Positions 1-9,383 of a DNA stretch of 64,000 nucleotides are shown piece after piece. Location: NCBI GenBank assembly GCA_030813035.1, contig JAUSTV010000002.1; one strand, given 5' to 3'. The position numbers and the translations under genes are program-made. Numbering within the stretch: position 1 is the first letter of the stretch; every line of letters starts with the position of its first letter. The stretch is from Bacillus_BA fengqiuensis (GTDB lineage: Bacteria > Bacillota > Bacilli > Bacillales > Bacillaceae_H). Under the pieces are notes generated by a model that had not been told where the DNA came from, did no database searches, and saw nothing but the letters and a program-made list of their open reading frames with translations.

Positions 1-72
1 ACCTATAAACTTACGTCGATCACATCCGTTCATGCAGATCAAGCAAAAGCGCAGGAATCAGTAGGGAAATAG
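1..72 (+). CDS. C-terminal end of an upstream gene (partial)
   Basis: An open frame runs from the first base to a TAG at 70-72 and would encode the last 23 residues of a protein that begins outside the window. The tail is hydrophilic and shows no recognisable domain. A terminator-like hairpin follows at 89-135, which agrees with a gene ending here. Nothing can be said about function, and an open frame this short at an edge could be chance. Confidence 0.4.
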   Translation, partial: TYKLTSITSVHADQAKAQESVGK

Positions 73-88
73 GACGAGAAGCAACTTT

Positions 89-135
89 AGCAGCATAGGC
101 GTATGTCTAGGATAAAGCGCCTGCTGCTGCTTTTA
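89..135 (+). terminator. Putative Rho-independent terminator
   Basis: Arms AGCAGCATAGGCG (89-101) and CGCCTGCTGCTGC (118-130) form an imperfect GC-rich stem followed by TTTT. It lies between the partial upstream frame and the lipoprotein gene at 192. Confidence 0.5.
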
Positions 136-191
136 TGGGTGATCCCAAAAGCGATTTTATAGGAAAGGATCATACAAAAGGAGAGTAAAGG

Positions 192-2507
192 ATGAGAAGA
201 GCCATTTTGATTTTACTGGCTGTTTTAGTAGCTGCAACGGGTTGCAGCAGTCAAGAAACAGCCATGCTGGAGCAGGCAGACAGTTACATATTAAAAGCTG
301 ATTATCAAAAAGCGAAAACCATTTATGAAACGATTTTAAGCAAAAATAAAAAGTCTGCAGATGCCTATCTGGCGTTAGCGGATTTATATGAAAAGGAAAA
401 AAATTACGATAAAGCAGCAGATGTATTAAAAGAGGGCATTTCATCTGTAAAAAAGCCTGAAGAGCTTAAAAAAAGTCTTGCCTATCTTTATTATTTTAAT
501 GAAAAATACAGCCAATCCGAAAGAGAATGGAAAGGTATTTTAGACTCAAGTTTATATGCAGATGCCTATCAAGGGCTTGCCGATGTATATGAGATGCAGG
601 ACGAAACCGGAAAACTATTCAATCTAGCTGAAGAAGCCATGGAAGCATATCCAAAAGATGCCCGTATGTATGCATTGGCTGCAAACATATACGGCGAGAA
701 TGAAGAAATGGAAGAAGCCGCTGATGCTCTTGCAAAAGGGTTAGAGGCAGATGTCAATAATCAGGAGCTTTATGATTCCATCGATCGCTTACATAGCCGG
801 GGCTGGGAGGATATTGAAGAAGAAGGGGAGGACCTTCTCCAAGAAGATAAGAAAAGCAAGGCCGGGATGATCTTTGTTTTTTACGGGCGTTTCTTTGAGG
901 AAGATTATGAAGCGGCATTGGAAGCAATTAGGCCTCTTGGCAACAAAATCAAAAATAATCATGTGCGGATTATGGCTGCAATTGCTTTTCATATGAGCGG
1001 GAATGAAAAACAAGCTGAGAAAATTATCTCCGCTAAAAACATTAAAAAGATTTCAGATTTAAGTACTTTGTATGAACTTGTTTATTTCTATGAAACAATC
1101 GGAGAAGAAAATAAGGCGATTGCGATGTCGGAAAAAATAGCCGGGACCCATGATCATGCCCACCGTTTATACTGGTGGCTGTACAAAAAAACAAATGATG
1201 AAGCATATTTAAAGGATGCAGGGCTTATCCGCTGGAAGGCAGAAACAGAAGAAGAGGATAATCTTGTTATTTCACTGGTTAATAAAAGCCAGCTCTATGT
1301 CGGGACCCGGTGGACGGCAGGGGATTATTGGAGCGAGGATTTTGAGGTAGAGACAAAATTCTATGAAATCAAGAATGGAAAAGTAGATTGGAGCTACAGT
1401 AAGGATGAATTTGCCGGAGAGAAGTTGTCCCAAAATCCAAAGGGACAGCTATATTATCATTATTTAATTGATGAAAGCGTGTATACGCCGCTTGTTGCTC
1501 TTGACGGTACAAAGAAAGTATGGCAAAACGACAATGTTATTACGAACACGGCCTTTGCAAAAGACGGCACGATTTATGTTGGTGTATTAAAGGATTCCGG
1601 AGAGGGATTCCTTCAGGCTCTTAATGAGCAAGGCAAGGTGAAATGGGAAGCGCCGGTTAATATTCCGCAAGACCCGGTTGTTGGCAAGAACGGCACGATT
1701 TATGTAAGTACCTACTACCATGATATGGAAGGTGCTGGAACCATGACTGATGGCGGAATCTACGCATTTAATCCTGACGGCACCGTTAAATGGAAACATG
1801 AAGAAGAAGGAATATACAGCACACCGATAATTGGTCCAGATGGAGTGGTTTATACGATAAATACTCATTATGAGCAGGATACTTCTACGATTTACGGTTT
1901 TTCGCCGGATGGAAAAATCGTAATGGAATATGAAACTTCATCTACTGGCGGTGATCCAATTGTTACCGATAATTCTATTATTACGACAGCAAACCAAACG
2001 ATTGAAGCCGTTTCGCATAAAGGGAAAAAAGCGTGGGAAGTATCGACTGCCGACTACCCGACCATCTATCCGAAAGGGGACGGATCTATTTTATACGTAA
2101 CGAATGATGGTCCTAACTCTATCCCGCAGCTTACGTTTGTGAACAAGGAAGGAGAAGAGCTATGGACAAGCGCCTTTTATTCACCGGACGATCCTTTTGG
2201 TTATGAGGAGATAGAAACAGATACGTACACCTATGTTCAATCGCTTGTTACGAGTGAAAACGGCATATTTGCGATAACCAATGAGGATGAAGAAATGACG
2301 TTTTGGTCATTTGCGAATGACGGGCAGCTTAGATGGGCACAAAATTTCGGCATGGCGACAGGAGATCTGGTTGTTAGAAACGGGGAAGTGATTTTAACAG
2401 CAGGGAATAAAGTATATGGTCTTGATGAAGAGTTTCTTGTAACCCATGATATCTTTATGCCGGAAAATCCATTTAAAACTCTTGCCGATGAAGAAGTGAT
2501 TGATTAA
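192..2507 (+). CDS. Lipoprotein with TPR-like repeats and PQQ-type beta-propeller
   Basis: The 771-residue product starts with a lipoprotein signal (hydrophobic residues 4-16, lipobox ATGC, Cys18), so it should be anchored on the outer face of the membrane. Residues about 25-330 are helical with a TPR pattern (alternating A, Y, L and G positions and repeated YxKA motifs). Residues about 350-750 contain repeated units of the type DGTxxW and NGTIYV, typical of PQQ-like beta-propeller blades. A good Shine-Dalgarno (aaaggagag) precedes the ATG. It is the first complete gene of the type VII-like locus. It could be an extracytoplasmic scaffold, but no enzymatic role is visible. The family call rests on repeat pattern; involvement in secretion is inferred from position. 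Confidence 0.75.
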   Translation: MRRAILILLAVLVAATGCSSQETAMLEQADSYILKADYQKAKTIYETILSKNKKSADAYLALADLYEKEKNYDKAADVLKEGISSVKKPEELKKSLAYLYYFNEKYSQSEREWKGILDSSLYADAYQGLADVYEMQDETGKLFNLAEEAMEAYPKDARMYALAANIYGENEEMEEAADALAKGLEADVNNQELYDSIDRLHSRGWEDIEEEGEDLLQEDKKSKAGMIFVFYGRFFEEDYEAALEAIRPLGNKIKNNHVRIMAAIAFHMSGNEKQAEKIISAKNIKKISDLSTLYELVYFYETIGEENKAIAMSEKIAGTHDHAHRLYWWLYKKTNDEAYLKDAGLIRWKAETEEEDNLVISLVNKSQLYVGTRWTAGDYWSEDFEVETKFYEIKNGKVDWSYSKDEFAGEKLSQNPKGQLYYHYLIDESVYTPLVALDGTKKVWQNDNVITNTAFAKDGTIYVGVLKDSGEGFLQALNEQGKVKWEAPVNIPQDPVVGKNGTIYVSTYYHDMEGAGTMTDGGIYAFNPDGTVKWKHEEEGIYSTPIIGPDGVVYTINTHYEQDTSTIYGFSPDGKIVMEYETSSTGGDPIVTDNSIITTANQTIEAVSHKGKKAWEVSTADYPTIYPKGDGSILYVTNDGPNSIPQLTFVNKEGEELWTSAFYSPDDPFGYEEIETDTYTYVQSLVTSENGIFAITNEDEEMTFWSFANDGQLRWAQNFGMATGDLVVRNGEVILTAGNKVYGLDEEFLVTHDIFMPENPFKTLADEEVID

Positions 2508-2608
2508 AGAGAATTGCTTATAAGTTTAATTGCCGGTCAGCGGGAGACAGACCAAGTTGCCGCTGACGGATCTTTCATTTTATCTTTAGCTTGAAGAAGG
2601 AGGCTTAT

Positions 2609-3712
2609 ATGTCGCGGATATTAGTGTCACCAGATCAGCTGCAGCAAGTATCGAGGCTGTTTGTTCAAACACAGGGAGAGTTTGCCCGCTTAAATGCCCA
2701 GTTACAAAGAAATATCGATATGCTTCAGGTTAACTGGCAAGGAGCGGCGAGAGAAGGGTTTTATCAGAAATTTCAGCAATCGCAAGTTCAGATGAAAAGA
2801 TTTGAAGAACATGTTTTGGCAGTAGGAAAAGATCTTGAACGCATCGCCGTAAAGTTCAAGCAGGAAGATGCGAAACAAGTGACCAAGGGACATTCAAATT
2901 CAGAACCTGCGAAGAAAGAGAGTCTGCTGGATAAAACGTTTACATTCCTCGAGAATGCAGGAAAATGGGCCATCACGGCTCAGGGTGTCGTGGCTATTGG
3001 CCTCATTGGAGGAAAACACATTAAGATTGCTGAAAAAGCTGCTCATACTGGAAGAGCCGTTATCCATGCCGCTCCTTGGGTGAAGGGACAAGGAAATAAT
3101 AATTTTCTGAAGAAAGTAGCTTCAAAAATGGACAAGTCAATTAGAAGTCCGGGAATGGCTATGAAAACGGTGAAAAGTATAGACAATTTTATTACGAAAA
3201 CAACAGGGATTCAGGTGTCGGGCCTTGGAAAGGCCAAAAGCTTTCAGCACTGGACGAAAAATATCCTAGTGGGAGTAGAAGAGGGGAAAAATGGAATTAA
3301 AACACGGGAAATCTCGGGGATGATTTCGAAACGTGTTTTTAAATCAGGCCTGTTAAGTGTGGGGTTTACAGTTGCGGAGGAAGGAACAGGACTTTGGAAG
3401 GAACATAAAAAAGGCAGCTTAACCGGCAAAGATTGGGCGGTTGCGGCTTCTAACACGACCATTAAAGCCGGAGCCGGAGCAGCTGGTGCCTTCATCGGAG
3501 GCGCAGCAATCGGTGCCTTTGCGGGGCCGGGAGGAGCGGTTGTCGGTGCGTTTGTTGGGGGAATGGCCGGTTCCTGGGCAGGGGATGCACTGGCGGGCGT
3601 CGCGAAAGATGCGATTCTTGAAGGTCCCAAAAAAGCGCTGGAACATGCTGCAGACGATGCAAAAAAGAAAATTAGACAAGGATTTAGTTGGATAAAAGGC
3701 AAATTTAAATAG
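2609..3712 (+). CDS. WXG100-headed putative type VII effector with glycine-zipper C-terminus
   Basis: The 367-residue product begins with a full WXG100 domain: RILV-P--QL motif at residues 3-11 and W43-Q-G45 in the helix turn. The first 95 residues resemble the stand-alone WXG100 protein at 16768. The rest is about 270 residues long. Residues about 288-331 are almost only Gly, Ala, Val and Phe with GxxxG spacing, a glycine-zipper pattern seen in membrane-inserting segments. An in-frame TTG exists at 2591, but aagaagg-agg at 2594-2603 fits the ATG at 2609, whose product aligns with the other WXG proteins. A secreted, membrane-active effector is plausible; toxicity is inference. The two genes downstream are candidates for chaperone and immunity roles. 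Confidence 0.75.
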   Translation: MSRILVSPDQLQQVSRLFVQTQGEFARLNAQLQRNIDMLQVNWQGAAREGFYQKFQQSQVQMKRFEEHVLAVGKDLERIAVKFKQEDAKQVTKGHSNSEPAKKESLLDKTFTFLENAGKWAITAQGVVAIGLIGGKHIKIAEKAAHTGRAVIHAAPWVKGQGNNNFLKKVASKMDKSIRSPGMAMKTVKSIDNFITKTTGIQVSGLGKAKSFQHWTKNILVGVEEGKNGIKTREISGMISKRVFKSGLLSVGFTVAEEGTGLWKEHKKGSLTGKDWAVAASNTTIKAGAGAAGAFIGGAAIGAFAGPGGAVVGAFVGGMAGSWAGDALAGVAKDAILEGPKKALEHAADDAKKKIRQGFSWIKGKFK

Positions 3713-3728
3713 TTTAATAGAGAGAACG

Positions 3729-4547
3729 GTGAAGCAAATGGATAATCAATACATCTTATCGCTGGAAGAGCTTGGATTTGCACTTGCTTATTGCGGCTAT
3801 GATGATATGGCAATCGGATTATTGAAAGAAGATTTAGGGGATCTTTCGGAGGAAGGGTGGCATCTTGTATTTCAAACCGCTTCCCGAAGCTTATATACCA
3901 AAGGAATCTTGCTTGATTTAAATGAAGAAAGAATTAACGATTCGTTTGTTCCCGGTTTCAAAGAATTGCTTGATGCGATGGCAACTTCTGAACGGATGAT
4001 TCGCGGTTATAACGAATCAGAAGAGAGGCCATTCATTCTAACCATACACAAAGGGAATGGAAAAGTGGTCTATCATGTAGTCGCTAATGATATTTTGCAC
4101 GTTCTTTCGATTGTTAACGAGGAAGCTTTAATACAAGAGATTACTGATTTTTACCAACCTTCTTTTGTCAGCAAGGAAAATAAAATGACTTCGGGCATTT
4201 CCGAAGAGCTGTTTAATGAATTAATGGAATACTTACAAGTGGGGAAGGATCCTCTTGAGCTTATCAACAAGCCTGCGAAATCTGACCTTAATAGCCTGGT
4301 TATTGAAACTTTTATACAAGATTATCGCAGCCCGAACAGCCGCTTTGTTAATTTGTCCGTCATTGAAACTCCCAAGGATGAATACCCATTGTTTAATAAT
4401 ATTTGCTTTCTCTTATTATCTGAGAACCAAACATGGATTGTTCAGAATATAAATCCTGATAAAGAGCAGGAGGCTTCTCTTATCATTGAAGCACTCACTG
4501 AAGAAGGATGGCTTTCTACTATAAATGCCTACATTGCATCTTTATAA
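3729..4547 (+). CDS. Unknown protein, possibly EspG-like secretion chaperone
   Basis: A 272-residue soluble protein starting 17 bases after the WXG effector gene. It has no signal peptide or membrane segment. The N-terminal pattern (LSLEELGFALAY, then a helix ending in GILLDLNEE, then a long amphipathic helix) resembles the general layout of ESX-associated EspG chaperones, which bind secreted substrates in mycobacteria. The match is by eye and weak. The start may be GTG 3729 or ATG 3738; neither has a strong ribosome binding site. An immunity protein for the upstream effector is the main alternative. Confidence 0.6.
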   Translation: MKQMDNQYILSLEELGFALAYCGYDDMAIGLLKEDLGDLSEEGWHLVFQTASRSLYTKGILLDLNEERINDSFVPGFKELLDAMATSERMIRGYNESEERPFILTIHKGNGKVVYHVVANDILHVLSIVNEEALIQEITDFYQPSFVSKENKMTSGISEELFNELMEYLQVGKDPLELINKPAKSDLNSLVIETFIQDYRSPNSRFVNLSVIETPKDEYPLFNNICFLLLSENQTWIVQNINPDKEQEASLIIEALTEEGWLSTINAYIASL

Positions 4548-4574
4548 ACGAATCCTGGTTGATGGAGAATGGCT

Positions 4575-5036
4575 ATGAAAAATGCAGAATATCGAAAATG
4601 GTTGATTTTCACTAGGTTTATAATTGCCTTTCTTTTTATTGTTACATCGGTATTTTTGTTATATGCCGGTTTTTTCCTGGATGCTTCTATAATGCGCAAG
4701 CTTTTTTCTATAGCTGCCGGGGTGTCGGGATCCGTGTTTTTTGGAAAGGTTTCTCTGGTCCTTCTTACCGGTCTTTTAAAAAAGAAAACGTTGTTTTGCT
4801 ATGACCGTCAAATTATTAAGGTAGGAAAAGAGTCGGCCGATTGGAAGGAAATTGTGCAAGTAAAAGATGAGGAAGCTAATGCAGGGATCTTTGGTTTAAC
4901 GTCTCCAGGGTATGTTCTTTACTGTAAAGATGGAAGAAGCATTCACATTCCCATTTATTATGGCTTGAACACTAAAGAACGTTACAGAATATTTAAAGAA
5001 TTAAAGCGTCTAGTTAGTCAAAATGGAAATATTTAG
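4575..5036 (+). CDS. Small two-helix membrane protein with a PH-like C-terminal domain
   Basis: The 153-residue product has two hydrophobic segments (about residues 12-33 and 42-66) followed by a soluble region of about 85 residues rich in beta-strand pattern (LFCYDRQIIKVG, ADWKEIVQV, YVLYCKDGRSIHIP). This layout is typical of small membrane-anchored PH-like proteins such as the STM3941 family. ATG 4575 is preferred over ATG 4569 because the ggaga at 4564-4568 has correct spacing only to 4575. A small membrane protein directly after a putative pore-forming effector is a reasonable immunity candidate, but that is inference. Confidence 0.65.
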   Translation: MKNAEYRKWLIFTRFIIAFLFIVTSVFLLYAGFFLDASIMRKLFSIAAGVSGSVFFGKVSLVLLTGLLKKKTLFCYDRQIIKVGKESADWKEIVQVKDEEANAGIFGLTSPGYVLYCKDGRSIHIPIYYGLNTKERYRIFKELKRLVSQNGNI

Positions 5037-5105
5037 ATCACTTAACTATATACAAATACCTGATCAAAAATAATTAGAAAACATCCAGAAAAAGGAGAGG
5101 GAAGA

Positions 5106-6971
5106 ATGAAGTATTGTCCATCATGCGGTACACCATTAAGTGAGCGCGCTAAGTTTTGTACATCATGCGGTTCTCCCATAAAGCGGGAAGAACAGGCGAC
5201 TGTACAACAAATCTCTGCCGCTTTAGAAGCAGGAGAAATGAGCGAGCAGAGGAAAGAGGTAAAAGCAACGAAGAATGTAACGAAAAAAAATCCTTTTATC
5301 CTAGTATTGGTTATCATCCTTCTAGGTGTTTCGGGCACCGCGGTCTTTTTGTTGCATAAATCGCCGAAAGAACTGTACCTTCTTGCTGAATACAGCACAT
5401 ACAAAGAAATGCAAAAAGAGTGGGATAGTCGATATGGCGACTCGATCGAGTTCCAGGAAAGAATGTTGGAGAAGCCATCAACGTCAGAAGTAATGATAAG
5501 CGGAAATATTGAAATGGATTCTGCTGAAGAAGATCCTGATTTTGAGATGATTCAGGAATTATTGAGCCAGGCTTCGATTACAGCTGAAACGAGTCAGGAT
5601 CCCCTGAAAAACGAGGGTTACTATAAACTGGCATTAAATATGGACGAAGAAAAAGCAATGGATGTTGAAGTCTATCAATCTGATGAGCAGCTTGGGTTAA
5701 AGATTCCCATGCTGTATAAAAAATTCTTTTATTTAAATTTTAGTGAATACGGCGAGTTCATGCATATGATTGATCCCGATTATACAGGGCCGGAAACATT
5801 GGAGTTTTCCCAGCTCGAATTGCAGGAGCTGCAGCTAACAGATAAAGAAAAAGAGTATTTGAAAAAGAGCTATGCTCAATTTTTGCTTGCCCAGTTAAAG
5901 GACGAGAACTTTACACTGGAAAAAGGCGTGCAATACGAGCATGAAGGGCAAAAGATGAAGCTGAGAAAGGTGACTCTTGCTCTTTCACCAATGGAAACAA
6001 GAAACCTTGTCAATCAGTTTATCGATCATATTATTGAAGATAAAGAGCTTCATAATATGATTGTTGTCCGGGCAGAAAAGCTGGCTAAAGCCGCAGCGAT
6101 TGCGGATGAAGTGAATGAAGAGGATCTTAATCCAGCTGAAATGAAGCGAGAATTAGTAAAGGGATTAAAAGAGGCCAAAAGCGAAATGAAATCCCTCCGC
6201 TATCCGGAAGGATTTACCTCTGCTTTACTAATTGACAGTCATGAGCAAATTGTTGATCGTGAAGTGAAAACCTCGCTGGCAGAAGGAACTACGGATCAGA
6301 TTAATGTTTTGGTTACAAGTAAAAATATCTCTTATGATAAAAATAAGAAATTAAACGAGCTTAAAGTCGAGTTAACTTCGGAAGAAGATGATGATACAAA
6401 AGTAATTTTCCACATAACGAACGATGGGGAAGACCAAACAGGCAATCGCAGTGAAAAGCTTACAGCCTCTTTTTATGTAGAATCGTACGGTGAAGTAGAA
6501 GATGAAATCAACTTCACGATGGCAACGGATGTTCAGGGGAAAATGGGAGACAAGCAGGACATTAAACGGGAATTTGAACTTGAGCTTCTTGGAAGTGAAT
6601 TTGAGGGAGCCCCAAATGGAATTAAAGGGACCATTCAGCAAATAAGTGATATTAATTTAAAGAAAGAACAGTCCAATCAAAAGGTTGAGATTGAAGTGGG
6701 AGTAGAAGATGAATATGATTCCGGAACGGTTACATTAAACATTGATTCCAGCACTAAGTTAAAAAATAGCGTCAATATGCCGCAGTTAAAGGCTGACTCA
6801 AGTGACGGAATCAACATCGCCAATATATCTGAGGACGAGATGTATGAAATCCAAGAAGAAATTGGTTCGAATTTAACAGGAATTGGCGAAAAATTTGGTT
6901 TCCTGCCGGAAGAAGATGATGAATATTCAGATTATGAATATGAAGATTATTCCGATGAAGGCTATTATTAA
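5106..6971 (+). CDS. Zinc-ribbon single-pass membrane protein, extracytoplasmic domain unknown
   Basis: The 621-residue protein opens with a CPSC...CTSC zinc ribbon (Cys4, Cys7, Cys18, Cys21) in the cytoplasm, then one membrane helix at about residues 63-83. About 530 charged, mostly extracytoplasmic residues follow. The C-terminus is a strongly acidic, tyrosine-rich tail. The order ribbon, helix, large outer domain is the same as in the TcaA-like protein at 24559, though the outer domains do not look alike. A clear ribosome binding site (aaaggagaggg) precedes the ATG. The gene is followed after 13 bases by the ABC exporter permease. A role as envelope sensor or assembly factor is possible; I do not recognise the outer domain. 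Confidence 0.7.
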   Translation: MKYCPSCGTPLSERAKFCTSCGSPIKREEQATVQQISAALEAGEMSEQRKEVKATKNVTKKNPFILVLVIILLGVSGTAVFLLHKSPKELYLLAEYSTYKEMQKEWDSRYGDSIEFQERMLEKPSTSEVMISGNIEMDSAEEDPDFEMIQELLSQASITAETSQDPLKNEGYYKLALNMDEEKAMDVEVYQSDEQLGLKIPMLYKKFFYLNFSEYGEFMHMIDPDYTGPETLEFSQLELQELQLTDKEKEYLKKSYAQFLLAQLKDENFTLEKGVQYEHEGQKMKLRKVTLALSPMETRNLVNQFIDHIIEDKELHNMIVVRAEKLAKAAAIADEVNEEDLNPAEMKRELVKGLKEAKSEMKSLRYPEGFTSALLIDSHEQIVDREVKTSLAEGTTDQINVLVTSKNISYDKNKKLNELKVELTSEEDDDTKVIFHITNDGEDQTGNRSEKLTASFYVESYGEVEDEINFTMATDVQGKMGDKQDIKREFELELLGSEFEGAPNGIKGTIQQISDINLKKEQSNQKVEIEVGVEDEYDSGTVTLNIDSSTKLKNSVNMPQLKADSSDGINIANISEDEMYEIQEEIGSNLTGIGEKFGFLPEEDDEYSDYEYEDYSDEGYY

Positions 6972-6984
6972 TCTGGTGTTTTAA

Positions 6985-8211
6985 ATGAAGCATACCATTG
7001 TTTTTACTTCTTTTTATCTAAAAGCTTTTATGAAGAATAGGAAAACAGCCGCATTATTGTGGCTGAGTCCTATTTTCTTTTTGTTAGGATTAGGAATCAT
7101 TGGAAGTGAAATGTTAGAAGAGGAAGCGCGTGTGGAATCGTTTAAAGTGGCCATTGTCAATGAAGATTCGACTTTTGAAACAAGGCTTGTTATTCGTCAG
7201 CTTACAGAAAGTCCTCACTTGAACAGGCTCATCCGCACGATTCACATGGACCGGAAACAGGCGGAAGCGTCTCTCCGGCATAATGAAATTGCTGCTGCCG
7301 TGTATATTCCAAAAGGATTTAGCCGGGATGTGGCAAAAGGAAAAAACACCCCTGTGAAGGTGGTTGGAAACCGGAAGCGGCCCTTGCAATCTCAATTGAT
7401 CCGACATGTGATGGAAAGCGCTGCTGATTTTACCTCAGCGGCTCAAAGCGGGATTAATACAGTTTATTACTTTATGGAGAAAGCTGAGTTTCCCCGAAAG
7501 GAACGGAAGGCAGAATTTAAACGCGATATCCTGTCCTTTTCATTGCATATTTTAGGTAGGGGAGAATTGTTTGAAGAGAAAAAGCAAAACCATCTTTTTC
7601 AACAAAGCCTGGTTCAATATTATGCGATTTCTTTTTATACGCTTCTTATCATGATTTGGAGCTTTATGGGCTTGCTCCTTTTAAAAGCCAATGTAAACCG
7701 CTCTGTTCACACGCGTTTTTTATCGATGGGCATTTCTGGCTTTCAACTGGCTGCCGCTAAAATCTGCTTTCTTTTTTTGCTGGTTTTCATTAGTTCAATG
7801 CTGCTTGCTGTCTCCATGCTGCCATGGCAGGAGGTGCCTATTCCTGTTCATAAAACCGCGTTTATAGCGGGAACGATGCTGATCATCTTAGTATGTACGA
7901 CCTTCTTTGTGATGATAGAAGTTCTGATTAAAAATGAGAGGCTGTTTCCATTGATCAGCATGGGGCTCCTTTTATTTGGAGCTATGACTGGAGGACATTT
8001 GATTCCGGCTGTTTATTTTCCGGATTGGCTTGAACGCTTGAATGCCTGGTCGGTAAATGGCTGGATTTTAACGTATATGTTTTCATTTTTTGGAGAAAAA
8101 TCGGCATATTCTGCTTCCGTGCTTGGTTTCATTCTGTTCATCATGCTGGCAATCAATCTAGCTGTGACAAGGGTGATTTTACAAACATTCAGACAGGGAG
8201 GGATTAGCTGA
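6985..8211 (+). CDS. ABC-2 type exporter permease (first of two)
   Basis: A 408-residue membrane protein with the ABC-2 exporter plan: one N-terminal helix (about residues 20-42), an extracytoplasmic domain of about 170 residues (starting VAIVNEDSTFE), then about five or six C-terminal helices from residue 210. The VxIVNED start of the outer domain is typical of this permease class. The ribosome binding site is weak, so translation may depend on the gene upstream. Its stop overlaps the start of the second permease (TGATG at 8209-8213). Substrate unknown. Confidence 0.8.
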   Translation: MKHTIVFTSFYLKAFMKNRKTAALLWLSPIFFLLGLGIIGSEMLEEEARVESFKVAIVNEDSTFETRLVIRQLTESPHLNRLIRTIHMDRKQAEASLRHNEIAAAVYIPKGFSRDVAKGKNTPVKVVGNRKRPLQSQLIRHVMESAADFTSAAQSGINTVYYFMEKAEFPRKERKAEFKRDILSFSLHILGRGELFEEKKQNHLFQQSLVQYYAISFYTLLIMIWSFMGLLLLKANVNRSVHTRFLSMGISGFQLAAAKICFLFLLVFISSMLLAVSMLPWQEVPIPVHKTAFIAGTMLIILVCTTFFVMIEVLIKNERLFPLISMGLLLFGAMTGGHLIPAVYFPDWLERLNAWSVNGWILTYMFSFFGEKSAYSASVLGFILFIMLAINLAVTRVILQTFRQGGIS

Positions 8212-9383
8212 TGACAATCATGATTAAACAGCTGAAAGACATCTTGTTTAAACCGGTTTCCCTCTTACTGTTTCTATTACCCCTTGTGGCAGCCGCTCTG
8301 TTCGGAATTTTTTTGGAAAAGCAGCAACAGGAACTGGTGATTCCCATTGCCATTGTTGATCAGGATCAGACGCCTTCTTCTAAAAAAATCGTGAAACAGA
8401 TGGAAGCACAGCCGCGGATCGTTGTACATGAGGTATTGGCTGATCAGGCCAATACCCTCCTCTTGCAAAATAAGATTGATAGTATCTTTGTCATTAAAGA
8501 GCAATTCCAGCAACGATTAATGGATGAAAAAAGAGAAGCTGTGATTGAACTTTGGACATCCCCTTCTTCGGTTGCTTCCGGGATCGTGCGCGAAGTCATG
8601 GCAAGTGAAGTAACAAAGATGACAAGTGCCATCAAAGCAGCCAATCGGGTAGTCAAGATTTATCAGTATAAACACAAGCAGGATGAACCGGTGCGGCAAG
8701 TTTGGAATGAAGCCTACGATTATACAAATAACCAATGGAAACCCAAACCGCTTATGACGATTGACTATACAGAAGGAGAAAGTAAGGAAAGCGGGGCCCA
8801 TTACGAGGAGGAAAACCCTGCTTTTGCCCCATATTTAGGGATTTGGAGCTTTTTTATCATGCTTTCCTGTTTGGTTACATCGGATTGGGTGGTGAAGGAG
8901 CGTTCAACTGTATTTTCACGAATGAAAACCACCTATAAGGGGCTCTCCACTTATCTTCTACAAATGGGAGCGGCATACAGCGTGTTTCACGCTTTGCAAG
9001 CAGCCTGTAGCTTTTGGGTGTTATCGTCTTTTCATTTCATTGAAAAGAGCACGCTTCTTTTGATGGGGATGATCCTATATGCATGCTTTAGTTTAGCGGT
9101 CAGCATGTGGACGGCAAGCCGTATACGCCATATCGGCAGCTACTATGTGACAGGCTTTTTAATGGTGTTCATCATCGGTATTTGCGGTGGAAGTTTTTTT
9201 TCAATTTCTGAACTTTCTCCATCCTTTCATATGCTTTCTCTATGGTTTCCGCAGCAATTATTATGGCAAACCGCTGACTCTGCTCATGCAGTATACAGCG
9301 AAATAGAAAAGACAGCCCTCTTTATGACGCTGGGCAATGTTCTTCTGTGGGGGTGGACAATTTGGAGGCTGAAACGAATATGA
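8211..9383 (+). CDS. ABC-2 type exporter permease (second of two)
   Basis: This 390-residue permease has the same plan as its neighbour: N-terminal helix (about 13-32), outer domain (IPIAIVDQDQTPSSK), then C-terminal helices from about residue 215. Start and stop overlap both neighbours (TGATG upstream, ATGA downstream at 9380), so the three exporter genes should be translated together and form a heterodimeric transporter with one ATPase type. Its place inside a type VII locus is unusual. Confidence 0.8.
   Translation: MTIMIKQLKDILFKPVSLLLFLLPLVAAALFGIFLEKQQQELVIPIAIVDQDQTPSSKKIVKQMEAQPRIVVHEVLADQANTLLLQNKIDSIFVIKEQFQQRLMDEKREAVIELWTSPSSVASGIVREVMASEVTKMTSAIKAANRVVKIYQYKHKQDEPVRQVWNEAYDYTNNQWKPKPLMTIDYTEGESKESGAHYEEENPAFAPYLGIWSFFIMLSCLVTSDWVVKERSTVFSRMKTTYKGLSTYLLQMGAAYSVFHALQAACSFWVLSSFHFIEKSTLLLMGMILYACFSLAVSMWTASRIRHIGSYYVTGFLMVFIIGICGGSFFSISELSPSFHMLSLWFPQQLLWQTADSAHAVYSEIEKTALFMTLGNVLLWGWTIWRLKRI

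Noticed and set aside
3244..3813. Long minus-strand frame of 189 codons opposite the WXG effector gene
   Set aside because: It is rich in Ala and Pro because it mirrors the Gly/Ala-rich tail of the real gene, has no ribosome binding site and overlaps two better genes.
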